Positions 56,026-64,000 of a DNA stretch of 64,000 nucleotides are shown here, piece after piece (the first letter of the stretch is position 1; every line of letters begins with the position of its first letter). This DNA is from Pseudomonas sp. GM78. GTDB taxonomy: Bacteria; Pseudomonadota; Gammaproteobacteria; Pseudomonadales; Pseudomonadaceae. The notes under the pieces were generated by a model. That model worked only from the letters and a program-made list of their open reading frames with translations. It was not told the DNA's origin and did no database searches. The stretch covers positions 1 through 64,000 of the forward strand of contig NZ_AKJF01000120.1 of NCBI RefSeq assembly GCF_000282475.1, in the 5' to 3' direction. The translations under genes were made by a program, and so were the position numbers.

Positions 56026-56886
56026 ATGGCACGGGCAATCTGGAAAGGCGCGATCAGTTTCGGGTTGGTGCATATCCCTGTGGCGCTGGTTTCGGCGACG
56101 TCATCCCAAGGGGTGGATTTCGACTGGCTGGACAGTCGCAGCATGGACCCGGTGGGCTATAAACGTGTCAATAAAGTCACCGGCAAGGAAGTCACCAAAG
56201 AGCACATCGTCAAAGGCGTGCAATACGAAAAGGGCCGCTACGTGGTGCTCAGCGAAGAGGAGATTCGCTCGGCGCATCCGCTGTCGACCCAGACCATCGA
56301 TATCTTTGCCTTCGTCGACAGCGAGCAGATCCCCCTGCAGAACATCGACACGCCCTACTACCTGGCCCCGGATAAACGCGGCGGCAAGGTCTATGCCCTG
56401 TTGCGCGAAACCCTGACCAAAACCAATAAAGTCGCGCTGGCTCGTGTGGTACTGCATACCCGCCAATACCTGGCTGCCTTGATGCCGCTGGAATCGGCCA
56501 TGGTCCTGGTGAAACTGCGCTGGCCGGCGGAAGTGCGTAGCCTGGACGAGCTGGCATTGGGCCCCGACGTGACCAAGGCCGAGTTGGCCAAGGGTGAACT
56601 GGACATGGCCAAGCGCCTGGTAGAGGACATGAGTGTCGAGTGGTCGCCGGATGATTACCGGGACGAATTCGAAGACAAGATCATGGCCCTGGTGGACAAG
56701 AAGGCCCATGAAGGCAAGATCGAGGATGTTGAAACGGCCACTGGCGAAGAGGAACGCAAGACGGCGGATGTCATTGACTTGACCGAGTTGCTCAAGCGCA
56801 GTTTGGGTGGCAAGGGGGAGAGCAAACCTGCTGCCAAGGCCAAATCAACGACCAAACCGGCTGCGAGGAAAAAAGTCAGCAAATAA
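56026..56886 (+). CDS. ku: Ku protein (bacterial NHEJ end-binding)
   Basis: The 286-residue Ku homologue would bind double-strand DNA ends and recruit LigD in non-homologous end joining. It opens MARAIWKGAISFGLVHIPVAL, the bacterial Ku signature, with a core to about residue 230. A basic Lys/Ala/Pro tail (about 262-286, KPAAKAKSTTKPAARKK) is of the type that binds DNA. No ligD lies in this window, so the partner must be elsewhere. A GGGAAG leader precedes the ATG. Confidence 0.95.
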   Translation: MARAIWKGAISFGLVHIPVALVSATSSQGVDFDWLDSRSMDPVGYKRVNKVTGKEVTKEHIVKGVQYEKGRYVVLSEEEIRSAHPLSTQTIDIFAFVDSEQIPLQNIDTPYYLAPDKRGGKVYALLRETLTKTNKVALARVVLHTRQYLAALMPLESAMVLVKLRWPAEVRSLDELALGPDVTKAELAKGELDMAKRLVEDMSVEWSPDDYRDEFEDKIMALVDKKAHEGKIEDVETATGEEERKTADVIDLTELLKRSLGGKGESKPAAKAKSTTKPAARKKVSK

Positions 56887-56903
56887 TGTACTGGACCTTC
56901 CGG

Positions 56904-56983
56904 CGTCATCGCGGGCGAGCCCGCTCCCACAGTGATAGGCGGCGTTCACAAAACCTGTGGGAGCGGGCTCGCCCGCGATGACG
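56904..56983. repeat. REP-type palindrome with 29-bp perfect arms
   Basis: Arms at 56904-56932 and 56955-56983 (CGTCATCGCGGGCGAGCCCG and complement) are perfectly paired with a 22-base loop, between the convergent ku and lpxO genes. Confidence 0.9.
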
Positions 56984-57004
56984 TCAGTTTGACAAACGAA
57001 TGAA

Positions 57005-57904
57005 TCAGACCATGACAAAGATCGCCAGCAACCCACCAAAGAACGCCCACTTCTGCAGGTAATAAAGCTTGCGATTACGTTTCTTCAAGGCTTTGGCGCG
57101 CAGGCGGATCTTGTAGATCCTGCCGAACAGGCGGTTGATGCCTCCGGTCTTGTCACCCGCCTCATTCGGCGCACCGGCAGCCGACATCACATGGCGGCTG
57201 AACCAGCCATTGAACGCAGCAGCCCAACGATATTTCATCGGGCGCTCGACATCGCAGAACAGGATGATGCGGTTCTGGTCAGTGGTGTTTTCTGCGTAAT
57301 GAATGAACGTCTCGTCGAACATCACCGCTTCACCGTCGCGCCAGTGATAGCTCTGGCCATCGACGTTGATGTAGCAACCGGCATCATTGGGCGTTTCCAG
57401 CCCCAGGTGATACCGGTAGGAACCGGCATAGGGATCGCGATGGCGAACCAGCTTGGAACCCGGCGGCAATTCGGCGAACATCGCCGCTTTGATCGAGCCG
57501 ATGCTCTGCACCAGTTCAGTGGTGCGCGGGCACAGCTTCATGGCCGACGGGTGGCTGTCGCCGTACCACTTGAGGTAAAAGCGCTTCCAGCCGGTCTTGA
57601 AGAAGGAGTTGAAGCCGACGTCATCGTAATCATTGGAGCGTTTGATCTCCCCCGCCTTCAGCAGATTCTGGCCTTCGGCGCGAATTTCCTGCCAATGGGT
57701 CTGCAGCGGCGTCAGGTCGGGAAAGTCCGCCGGGTTGAGAAACGGCTTGTTGGGGATCTTCGAGAACAGATAAAGGAAGCAATTGATCGGCGCCAGGAAC
57801 GTCGAGTGGTCGCTCAGTTGGCGACCCAGCTTGTGGCGTACGCGACCGCGCAGGTGGACATACGCGATGGATACAACGTAGACAGCGGCAATGATGAGTT
57901 TCAC
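57005..57904 (-). CDS. lpxO: LpxO, lipid A 2-hydroxylase (aspartyl/asparaginyl beta-hydroxylase family)
   Basis: The 299-residue Fe(II)/2-oxoglutarate-dependent hydroxylase adds an S-2-hydroxyl to a lipid A acyl chain, at the inner membrane. An N-terminal membrane helix (about 1-18) and a C-terminal hydrophobic end (about 280-299) are visible. The iron site is His155, Asp157 (VRHRDPYAG) and His202 (FIHYAENT), with Arg212 for 2-oxoglutarate. GTG 57904 (M-KLIIAAVYVVS) gives the usual length; an upstream GTG adds four residues. Hydroxylation changes antibiotic and immune sensitivity in Pseudomonas. Confidence 0.93.
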   Translation of the reverse strand: MKLIIAAVYVVSIAYVHLRGRVRHKLGRQLSDHSTFLAPINCFLYLFSKIPNKPFLNPADFPDLTPLQTHWQEIRAEGQNLLKAGEIKRSNDYDDVGFNSFFKTGWKRFYLKWYGDSHPSAMKLCPRTTELVQSIGSIKAAMFAELPPGSKLVRHRDPYAGSYRYHLGLETPNDAGCYINVDGQSYHWRDGEAVMFDETFIHYAENTTDQNRIILFCDVERPMKYRWAAAFNGWFSRHVMSAAGAPNEAGDKTGGINRLFGRIYKIRLRAKALKKRNRKLYYLQKWAFFGGLLAIFVMV

Positions 57905-58395
57905 GGAAATCGTCACACGTCAGAGGTGAACAAACTGCGCCCCTGGCAACCAAATCACCTGTGGAGCTTGCGCAGCGTTTGAAAACCAGAAAACTGTCCC
58001 GAAGGACCGTCCTTGAGCCGATGCCAACGTTTGGCACCCAGTGAAAGATGGCATTTTAGCCATCGCTTGTAACCAATTGTTAGCTTTAAGATGTGAAAAT
58101 CTGTCCGTTGATACCGTCAATGCGTCGGTGCGGCCTTATTGCCCTATCGTTTATATAGCCAGACCAGTACAATCGCCGCCAAACTTTACGCGCCCCCCTT
58201 GGTTGATGACGGGAAATCCCGGCCTCAGCGCACTTCGACTCGGGCCAAGCGCTCCCTATGCTGCTGTCCACTTATTGCCAAATGGATCTTGCGCTGCTGA
58301 CCGGGATGTACTGCCCATGGTCGAACAGCGTGAACGGGTACTGAATCGGTACTGCCGCAACCCTAGCTACTCTGAATGCTTCGCAGGAAAAACCT
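57905..58395. other. Intergenic region between lpxO and the ABC-F gene
   Basis: This 491-bp divergent gap has no supported gene. The longest open frame, at about 58041-58412, has unconvincing composition and overlaps the next gene. An AT-rich TTTATATAG near 58150 could be a -10 element for rightward transcription. Promoters of both flanking genes must lie here. No clear repeat or hairpin was seen. Confidence 0.4.
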
Positions 58396-59982
58396 TTGAT
58401 TTCTACAGCTAACATCACGATGCAGTTCGGCGCCAAGCCGTTGTTCGAAAACGTTTCGGTCAAATTCGGCGCGGGCAACCGCTACGGCCTGATCGGCGCC
58501 AACGGTTGCGGTAAGTCGACCTTCATGAAAATCCTCGGTAGCGACCTTGATCCATCCGGCGGCCAGGTCATGCTGGAACCGAACGTGCGCCTGGGTAAAC
58601 TGCGCCAGGACCAGTTCGCCTACGAAGAATTCACCGTGATCGACACCGTGATCATGGGTCACGAAGAGCTGTGGAAGGTCAAGGCCGAGCGCGACCGCAT
58701 CTACTCGCTGCCGGAAATGACCGAAGAAGACGGCATGGCCGTGGCCGAGCTGGAAACCGAATTCGCAGAAATGGACGGCTACACTGCCGAATCCCGTGCC
58801 GGTGAACTGTTGCTGGGCCTGGGTATCGGCATTGAGCAGCATTTCGGCCCGATGAGCGAAGTTTCCCCAGGCTGGAAGCTGCGAGTATTGCTGGCTCAGG
58901 CGCTGTTCTCCGATCCTGAAGTGCTGCTGCTCGACGAACCAACCAACCACCTGGACATCAACACCATCCGCTGGTTGGAAAACGTTCTGACCCAGCGCTC
59001 CAGCTTGATGATCATCATCTCTCACGACCGTCACTTCCTGAACAGCGTGTGCACGCACATGGCTGACCTGGACTACGGCGAGCTGCGCCTGTTCCCGGGT
59101 AACTACGACGAGTACATGACCGTGGCGACCCAGTCCCGCGAGCAACTGCTGTCGGACAACGCCAAGAAGAAAGCGCAGATCTCCGAGCTGCAATCGTTCG
59201 TCAGCCGCTTCTCGGCCAACGCCTCGAAAGCCAAGCAGGCGACCTCCCGCGCCAAGGCGATCGACAAGATCCAGCTGGCCGAGGTCAAGCCTTCGAGTCG
59301 TGTGAGCCCGTTCATCCGTTTCGAACAGACCAAGAAGCTGCACCGTCAAGCGGTCATCGTCGAACGCATGGCCAAAGGCTTCGACGGCAAACCGCTGTTC
59401 AAGGATTTCAGCTTCGTTGTTGAAGCCGGCGAGCGCGTGGCGATCATTGGCCCGAACGGTATCGGTAAAACCACCCTGCTGCGCACCCTGGTCAACGAAC
59501 TGACCCCGGATGCCGGCACCGTCAAGTGGACCGACGCTGCAGAGCTGGGCTACTACGCCCAGGACCACGCCCACGACTTCGAAGACGATGTCAGCCTTTT
59601 CGACTGGATGGGCCAGTGGACCCAGGGCGAGCAGATGATTCGTGGCACCCTGGGCCGCATGCTGTTCTCCAACGACGAGATCCTCAAGTCGGTCAAGGTC
59701 ATCTCCGGTGGTGAGCAAGGCCGCATGCTGTTCGGCAAGCTGATCCTGCAAAAGCCGAACGTGCTGGTGATGGACGAACCGACCAACCACCTGGACATGG
59801 AATCCATCGAAGCGCTCAACCTGGCGCTGGAAAACTACCCGGGCACGCTGATCTTCGTCAGCCACGACCGTGAGTTCGTATCGTCTTTGGCTACCCGCAT
59901 CATCGAGTTGAGCCCTAACGGCGTGACCGACTTCAGCGGTACCTATGACGATTACCTGCGTAGCCAGGGTGTGGTGTTCTAA
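58396..59982 (+). CDS. ybiT: ABC-F family ATPase, YbiT type
   Basis: The 528-residue soluble protein has two ABC domains and no membrane segment, as in ribosome-associated ABC-F translation factors. Walker A motifs are GANGCGKST and GPNGIGKTT, the second signature is ISGGEQGR, and both Walker B read DEPTNHLD. A linker of about 80 residues between the domains (about 240-320, charged and helical) would reach the ribosome. The start is TTG 58396, with AGGA upstream and the conserved [12 protein letters not shown] beginning. The size fits YbiT (530 residues). Confidence 0.95.
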   Translation: MISTANITMQFGAKPLFENVSVKFGAGNRYGLIGANGCGKSTFMKILGSDLDPSGGQVMLEPNVRLGKLRQDQFAYEEFTVIDTVIMGHEELWKVKAERDRIYSLPEMTEEDGMAVAELETEFAEMDGYTAESRAGELLLGLGIGIEQHFGPMSEVSPGWKLRVLLAQALFSDPEVLLLDEPTNHLDINTIRWLENVLTQRSSLMIIISHDRHFLNSVCTHMADLDYGELRLFPGNYDEYMTVATQSREQLLSDNAKKKAQISELQSFVSRFSANASKAKQATSRAKAIDKIQLAEVKPSSRVSPFIRFEQTKKLHRQAVIVERMAKGFDGKPLFKDFSFVVEAGERVAIIGPNGIGKTTLLRTLVNELTPDAGTVKWTDAAELGYYAQDHAHDFEDDVSLFDWMGQWTQGEQMIRGTLGRMLFSNDEILKSVKVISGGEQGRMLFGKLILQKPNVLVMDEPTNHLDMESIEALNLALENYPGTLIFVSHDREFVSSLATRIIELSPNGVTDFSGTYDDYLRSQGVVF

Positions 59983-60019
59983 GGGCAGCTATTAGTTTCA
60001 AGCTGCAAGCTGCAAGTAA

Positions 60020-60049
60020 AAGCCCTGTCCTTTGTGACGGGGCTTTTTG
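60020..60049 (+). terminator. Rho-independent terminator after ybiT
   Basis: The 9-bp stem AGCCCTGTC/GACGGGGCT (one T-G pair; 60021-60029 and 60036-60044) with a 6-base loop is followed by TTTTTGC. Confidence 0.85.
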
Positions 60050-60086
60050 CATTCAGACTCATGATTTTCTGTGGTGTCGAAACCTT

Positions 60087-60144
60087 CGCGAGCAGGCTCG
60101 CTCCCACAGGGGAATGCATTTCAAATGTGGGAGCGAGCCTGCTC
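60087..60144. repeat. REP-type inverted pair after ybiT
   Basis: Arms CGCGAGCAGGCTCGCTCCCA (60087 on) and TGTGGGAGCGAGCCTGCTC (60126-60144) are separated by about 17 bases; the right arm ends early. Confidence 0.8.
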
Positions 60145-60275
60145 CGGGCGGCGCTCCGACGATGAGGCCGTCAAGATCAACGAGAATATCAAACCAAATT
60201 AGTTAGCCTGCTTTCTTTTATTCCGCCACCGCGCCATCATGCAGTTCTCCCACCGCCGCCCGCGAACGAGCCCTC

Positions 60276-61472
60276 ATGTCTGCGCAAGAACAGCCACCGC
60301 AAAGCTCCATGGCGATCACCTTGCAGATCGTTTCCATCGTTTTCTATACCTTCGTCGCCTTCCTCTGCATCGGCCTGCCGATTGCAGTCTTGCCGGGGTA
60401 TGTCCATGAACAACTGGGGTTCAGCGCCGTGGTCGCCGGGCTGACCATAGGCTCGCAATACCTGGCCACCCTGCTCAGCCGGCCCATGGCCGGGCGCATG
60501 TCGGACAATGTCGGTACCAAGCGCGCCATCATCTACGGGCTGGTGGGGATTGTCTTGAGCGGCGGGCTGACCTTGCTGTCGGTGTTATTGCAAAGCCTGC
60601 CCCTTCTCAGCCTGTTGATCCTGATCGCCGGCCGCCTGCTGCTAGGGATCGCCCAGGGACTGATCGGTGTTGGCACCATCAGTTGGTGCATGGGCCAGGT
60701 CGGCGCCGAACACACCGCGCGCTCGATATCCTGGAACGGCATCGCTTCCTACGGCGCCATTGCCATTGGCGCGCCAGCGGGCGTGGTGATGGTCGATCAG
60801 CTGGGGTTCGCCAGCCTGGGCATCGCGTTGTCGCTGATGGCCCTGGCGGCGCTGCTGCTGATCCGCAACAAACCGTCGGTGCCGGTCATTCGTGGCGAGC
60901 GTCTTCCATTCTGGGCGGTGTTCGGGCGCATTGCACCCTTTGGCGCAAGCCTGAGCCTGGCCTCGATCGGCTACGGCACCCTCACCACTTTTATTACCTT
61001 GTATTACATCAATCGTGGCTGGAGCGGCGCGGCGTATTGCCTGACGGTATTCGGAGTGTGCTTCATCCTGGCCCGGTTGTTATTCATTTCCAGCATCAGC
61101 CGTTTTGGCGGCTTCACTTCGGCCATTGCCTGCATGACCATCGAGACCGTCGGCCTGGCACTGCTGTGGCTGGCGCCTTCGACCGGCTATGCCTTGATCG
61201 GCGCCGGCCTGACCGGTTTCGGTCTGTCGCTGGTGTATCCAGCGCTGGGCGTCGAAGCGATCAAGCAGGTGCCCAACTCCAGTCGTGGCGCGGGCTTGAG
61301 TGCTTATGCGGTGTTTTTCGACCTGGCCCTGGCGATTGCCGGTCCGTTGATGGGGGCGGTGGCGTTGAACCTCGGGTACTCGTGGATTTTCTTTTGCGCT
61401 GCGTTGCTGTCCGTCACCGGACTTTGTCTCACTTTGTTGCTATCACGTCAGGCTGCAAGCCCGACTAGTTGA
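60276..61472 (+). CDS. Major facilitator superfamily transporter (YhhS-like)
   Basis: The 398-residue inner-membrane protein has about 12 predicted membrane helices. The MFS loop 2-3 motif is GRMSDNVGTKRAI. YGALTTF-like and LYYINRGWSG segments match the YhhS/UPF0226 group, linked to arabinose- or glyphosate-type efflux in related bacteria. The true substrate is unknown. The ATG at 60276 follows a weak ribosome site. It stands alone between a REP pair and the S74 gene. Confidence 0.88.
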   Translation: MSAQEQPPQSSMAITLQIVSIVFYTFVAFLCIGLPIAVLPGYVHEQLGFSAVVAGLTIGSQYLATLLSRPMAGRMSDNVGTKRAIIYGLVGIVLSGGLTLLSVLLQSLPLLSLLILIAGRLLLGIAQGLIGVGTISWCMGQVGAEHTARSISWNGIASYGAIAIGAPAGVVMVDQLGFASLGIALSLMALAALLLIRNKPSVPVIRGERLPFWAVFGRIAPFGASLSLASIGYGTLTTFITLYYINRGWSGAAYCLTVFGVCFILARLLFISSISRFGGFTSAIACMTIETVGLALLWLAPSTGYALIGAGLTGFGLSLVYPALGVEAIKQVPNSSRGAGLSAYAVFFDLALAIAGPLMGAVALNLGYSWIFFCAALLSVTGLCLTLLLSRQAASPTS

Positions 61473-61632
61473 AATAGCCACACAAAAAAAACCATAAAAG
61501 CATTTCAAAATACAACAACAAGTAATATCACGCATCAATTATCGCAGAGTGCCATCGTTGCTTTGATTATCAACTTTGACAAAATCGTAGACGACACATC
61601 TACATTAAACTCTTGCTCGGAAAGAATAGACG

Positions 61633-62073
61633 ATGCGAACCGCTCTAACACTCCTTACTCCATTGCTGGCGTTCTTAATTACCCCCACTGCAAACGCCGA
61701 AAGTTCGGTTCAACAGCAAATCTGCCACAACGGTGTCTGCTATGATGTTGGCGGCCCGCCGGGCTCTGGCGGCATTGGCGGCGATTGCTGCCCATTCAGC
61801 GATGAACGCCTGAAACAAAATGTACAGCGTCTGGAAAACCCGACGGAGAATCTGCTTAAACTCCGTGGCGTGACATTCAACTGGAAACAAAACGACCAGG
61901 CTGACGTCGGCCTGATCGCGCAAGATGTACAAAAGGTCTACCCACAGTTGGTACGCACTGAAGGTGATCACCTGCAAGTGGACTATCAAAAACTAGTTGC
62001 ACCATTAATCGAATCCGTTCGCGAACTGAATGCCAGAGTTCAAACCCTGGAAACAGCCTTGGCAAACAAGTAA
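61633..62073 (+). CDS. Small secreted protein with an S74-type intramolecular-chaperone domain
   Basis: The 146-residue protein has a signal peptide (about 1-22, ending ANA-ESS). A short Cys/Gly-rich segment (Cys31, Cys36, Cys52, Cys53, with GPPGSGGIGG) follows, and then the S74 domain from about residue 55: SDERLKQNV, FNWKQNDQADVGLIAQDVQKVYPQLV and VDYQKLVAPLIESVRELNARV. In phage tail spikes this domain trimerises the shaft and then cuts itself off. Ser56 and Lys61 correspond to the self-cleavage pair. Here there is no shaft to fold. AT-richer DNA and GGAAAG before the ATG are noted. Confidence 0.8.
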   Translation: MRTALTLLTPLLAFLITPTANAESSVQQQICHNGVCYDVGGPPGSGGIGGDCCPFSDERLKQNVQRLENPTENLLKLRGVTFNWKQNDQADVGLIAQDVQKVYPQLVRTEGDHLQVDYQKLVAPLIESVRELNARVQTLETALANK

Positions 62074-62101
62074 CGAATTATAAAAGACCTCTGCTCGCCG
62101 T

Positions 62102-63139
62102 TCATTGATCGGCGGTCTGCATCCCGGCCCGCGTCGCCCTGCCCAGCGTGCGAGAAAAAAAACGCCCGGCTTCGAAGATCAGGTTGCGGTGAATGTCCAC
62201 ACGATCGACCCCCTCGGCATCGGTGCACAGGGCCGGCATGTTGACGATCTGTTCGTCATTGCAGGGTGCCATGAACACGAAATGCCCGGCCCCGGCGAGC
62301 AGTTTGAAGTCAGGGGCGACGGGCAGCTTGCGCGCCAGGGCAGCGGCGTTCTTGTCGGGAGCCACCAGCTTGTCGCCATCGCCGCTGTAAAGCAGTACCG
62401 GGACATGCACATCGGCCAGGGTTTGACGGCCGAACTTCAGGCTCAGTGGCGCCATCAGCAGTAACGCATGGACCCGCGGATCGGCCACCGGCTGCAAATC
62501 GTCGCGGTCGACGATCAGTTCACCTTGGGTATTGCAGGCATCATGGTCGTCCGGGCGTTCCTGGCAGTAGCGGCGCAGACGATCCAGATCCGGGGTCGCG
62601 CCGGACAGTATCAACGCCGTTTCGCCGCCCGCCGAATAACCGATGACCCCGACCTGTTCGGCATTGACGTAGGGTGCGAGCATGGGATCACCCAGCGTCG
62701 CGGTGATGGCTTCGGAAATCTGGATCGGCCGTCCATACAAGTTGCTCAAGGTGCCCAGGCGGCTGTGGTCTTTGGAGTTGTCGCCCGGATGAATTACCGC
62801 CACCACTACAAAGCCCTTGCGTGCCAGCGACGTGGCCAGGTCATGCAGAGCCAGCGGCGTGCCGGTGTTGCCATGGGACAGCATCAGCATCGGAAACCGG
62901 CCCATGGCGACTTTGGTGTCTTCGCCGGCTTCGACGGTGTAACCCTCAAGCCTGCTGGAGTGTTCCTTGGCGCTCGAAGGATAAAAGGCAATGGCACGCA
63001 TCGGTTGCAAATCGAGCGGATCAAGAAAACTCATCTCATGAAAACCGACGCTCCAGTGAGGATGCGGCGCAGGTGCTGCGTGCACTGGATTCAGGCTGGC
63101 GAGCAGACAGATCAGTAAACCTGCACAAAGACGCACCAT
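62102..63139 (-). CDS. Periplasmic alpha/beta hydrolase (dienelactone-hydrolase/PET-hydrolase-like)
   Basis: The 345-residue secreted hydrolase has a signal peptide (about 1-21, ending VHA-APA). Fold landmarks are the oxyanion HGNTG segment near residue 90 and the nucleophile elbow GYSAGG (Ser about 166). The acid in LYSGDGDKLV and the His in GAGHFVFMAP complete the triad. The substrate is not readable: an ester or lipid is likely. ATG 63139, with AGGTGGGG upstream, is chosen over a GTG four codons earlier. It is convergent with the S74 gene. Confidence 0.85.
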   Translation of the reverse strand: MVRLCAGLLICLLASLNPVHAAPAPHPHWSVGFHEMSFLDPLDLQPMRAIAFYPSSAKEHSSRLEGYTVEAGEDTKVAMGRFPMLMLSHGNTGTPLALHDLATSLARKGFVVVAVIHPGDNSKDHSRLGTLSNLYGRPIQISEAITATLGDPMLAPYVNAEQVGVIGYSAGGETALILSGATPDLDRLRRYCQERPDDHDACNTQGELIVDRDDLQPVADPRVHALLLMAPLSLKFGRQTLADVHVPVLLYSGDGDKLVAPDKNAAALARKLPVAPDFKLLAGAGHFVFMAPCNDEQIVNMPALCTDAEGVDRVDIHRNLIFEAGRFFSRTLGRATRAGMQTADQ

Positions 63140-63233
63140 AGGATGCCCCACCTGCTACCGGAACGGAGACGTTAAGCCTCGACTGCATAACTCGGGCCAC
63201 AATTTGCAACAACAACTGGCAACAACCAGAAAC

Positions 63234-63282
63234 AAAAAACTCCGCATCTGCCACTTGCGTGAACAGAATACAGAGTTTTTTG
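63234..63282. terminator. Bidirectional terminator between azoR and the hydrolase gene
   Basis: ACTCCG (63239-63244) pairs with CAGAGT (63271-63276) around an inner stem CTG..CAC/GTG..CAG closed by a GCAA-type loop on the minus strand. Six A flank it on the left and six T on the right, so it can stop azoR transcription. Confidence 0.6.
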
Positions 63283-63320
63283 GAGATTGCCTGCAGCGGC
63301 AGCGGGTCTTTACCCAAGCC

Positions 63321-63932
63321 TTACGCGGCGGCGAACAACTGCTCGCTGATTTGCGCCTGGGCATCGCTCATGGCTTTGCCGCGCACTTCGTCACCGTAGG
63401 CCAGGCCGTGGGCACGGACGAACTCAATGTCGGTGATGCCGATGAAACCAAACAACACCTTCAAGTAGTCTTCGTGGGCAACACCGGTGGCCTGGCCGGC
63501 GTGCAGGCCCCCGGAAGTCGAAACAATCACGACTTTCTTGCCACCGCACAGGCCTTCAGGGCCGGCCTCGGTGTAGCGGAAGGTCTGGCCGGCAACGGCA
63601 ATGCGGTCGATCCAGGCTTTCAGTTGGGTCGGGATGGTGAAGTTGTACATTGGCGCTGCAATAACCACGGCATCGGCGGCGAGGAACTCGGCCAGGGTCG
63701 ACGCGCTCAGCTGAGCTTCGTGCTGTTGGGCGGCGTCGCGCAGTTCAGCGGTGGTACCCGCTGCAACCAGGGTGGTCGAAGAGAAATGGCTGATAGCGTC
63801 TGCAGCCAGGTCACGGTAGGTCACCACGGCGGACGGCTCAGCGGCTTGCCAGGCTTTGACGACTTCGCTGCTCAGCTGACGGGAAGCCGAGTTGTCACCA
63901 AGAATGCTCGAATCGATATGCAGCAGTTTCAT
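63321..63932 (-). CDS. azoR: FMN-dependent NADH:quinone oxidoreductase / azoreductase
   Basis: The 203-residue flavodoxin-like enzyme reduces quinones and azo bonds with NADH through FMN, in the cytoplasm, and helps with electrophile stress. It opens [21 protein letters not shown] (phosphate-binding loop). [17 protein letters not shown] and [10 protein letters not shown] are the FMN-contact segments. The length and motifs fit AzoR. GGAGAT precedes ATG 63932. Confidence 0.95.
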   Translation of the reverse strand: MKLLHIDSSILGDNSASRQLSSEVVKAWQAAEPSAVVTYRDLAADAISHFSSTTLVAAGTTAELRDAAQQHEAQLSASTLAEFLAADAVVIAAPMYNFTIPTQLKAWIDRIAVAGQTFRYTEAGPEGLCGGKKVVIVSTSGGLHAGQATGVAHEDYLKVLFGFIGITDIEFVRAHGLAYGDEVRGKAMSDAQAQISEQLFAAA

Positions 63933-64000
63933 GTGGGATCTCCAGGTGAGGATCGCCGCCAGGGCGATCTGATGGAAACAATCCTACAGGCGAAACCAAT

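Noticed and set aside
3664-60144. CRISPR array suggested by many repeated palindromes
   Set aside because: The repeats are dispersed singly or as inverted pairs between genes, with no regular direct repeat-spacer array and no cas genes.

Overview
The window looks like a chromosomal segment of a Pseudomonas of the P. fluorescens group. The evidence is gene content and order: mexS-mexT-mexEF-oprN, a complete mtlR-mtlEFGKDYZ mannitol locus, an OprD-type porin, DUF1652 and DUF2790 small proteins, LpxO, and many REP-type palindromes between genes. Most of the sequence is GC-rich. The stretch from about 32.7 to 39.9 kb is visibly more AT-rich and carries two giant proteins of toxin-like design, so it reads as an acquired island.

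Layout. 0-9 kb: a UvrD-type helicase, a pirin, phosphoglucomutase, a MocR-type regulator next to an unrecognised 492-residue protein, and a small unrecognised ORF. 9-17.4 kb: the MexEF-OprN efflux system with its oxidoreductase MexS and LysR activator MexT; two MexT-type boxes lie upstream of mexE. 17.5-21 kb: a second export operon of the FUSC / DUF1656 / HlyD (AaeXAB-like) type. 21-22 kb: an anchored TPR protein. 22.3-32.7 kb: a dense signalling block. A KaiC-like double ATPase is coupled to a histidine kinase; facing them is a tightly overlapping operon of a CHASE3-GAF hybrid kinase with three receivers, CheR-like and CheB-like enzymes, a receiver-kinase and a single receiver. Another single receiver follows. 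32.9-39.8 kb: two tandem paralogues of 985 and 1240 residues. They are colinear over about 985 residues; only the second has an extra C-terminal part, with an HExxH zinc-peptidase signature. 39.9-41.2 kb: a glycosyltransferase.

41.4-51 kb: the mannitol/hexitol locus. MtlR (AraC family) controls an ABC transporter (MtlEFGK), mannitol dehydrogenase (MtlD), xylulokinase (MtlY) and fructokinase (MtlZ). A direct-repeat operator and a sigma-70-type promoter are visible before mtlE, and a REP palindrome separates mtlE from mtlF. 51-64 kb: an OprD-family porin, small secreted or hypothetical proteins, ecotin with Leu at P1, a PQQ-type sugar dehydrogenase, Ku, LpxO, a YbiT-type ABC-F ATPase, an MFS transporter, a small secreted protein made mostly of an S74 chaperone-like domain, an alpha/beta hydrolase and AzoR.

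No rRNA, tRNA, CRISPR array, insertion sequence or phage was found. The least explained parts are the two giant paralogues, the kinase/KaiC/CheBR cluster, the 492-residue protein beside the MocR regulator, and the secreted S74 protein. Family assignments rest on reading motifs by eye, without database searches.
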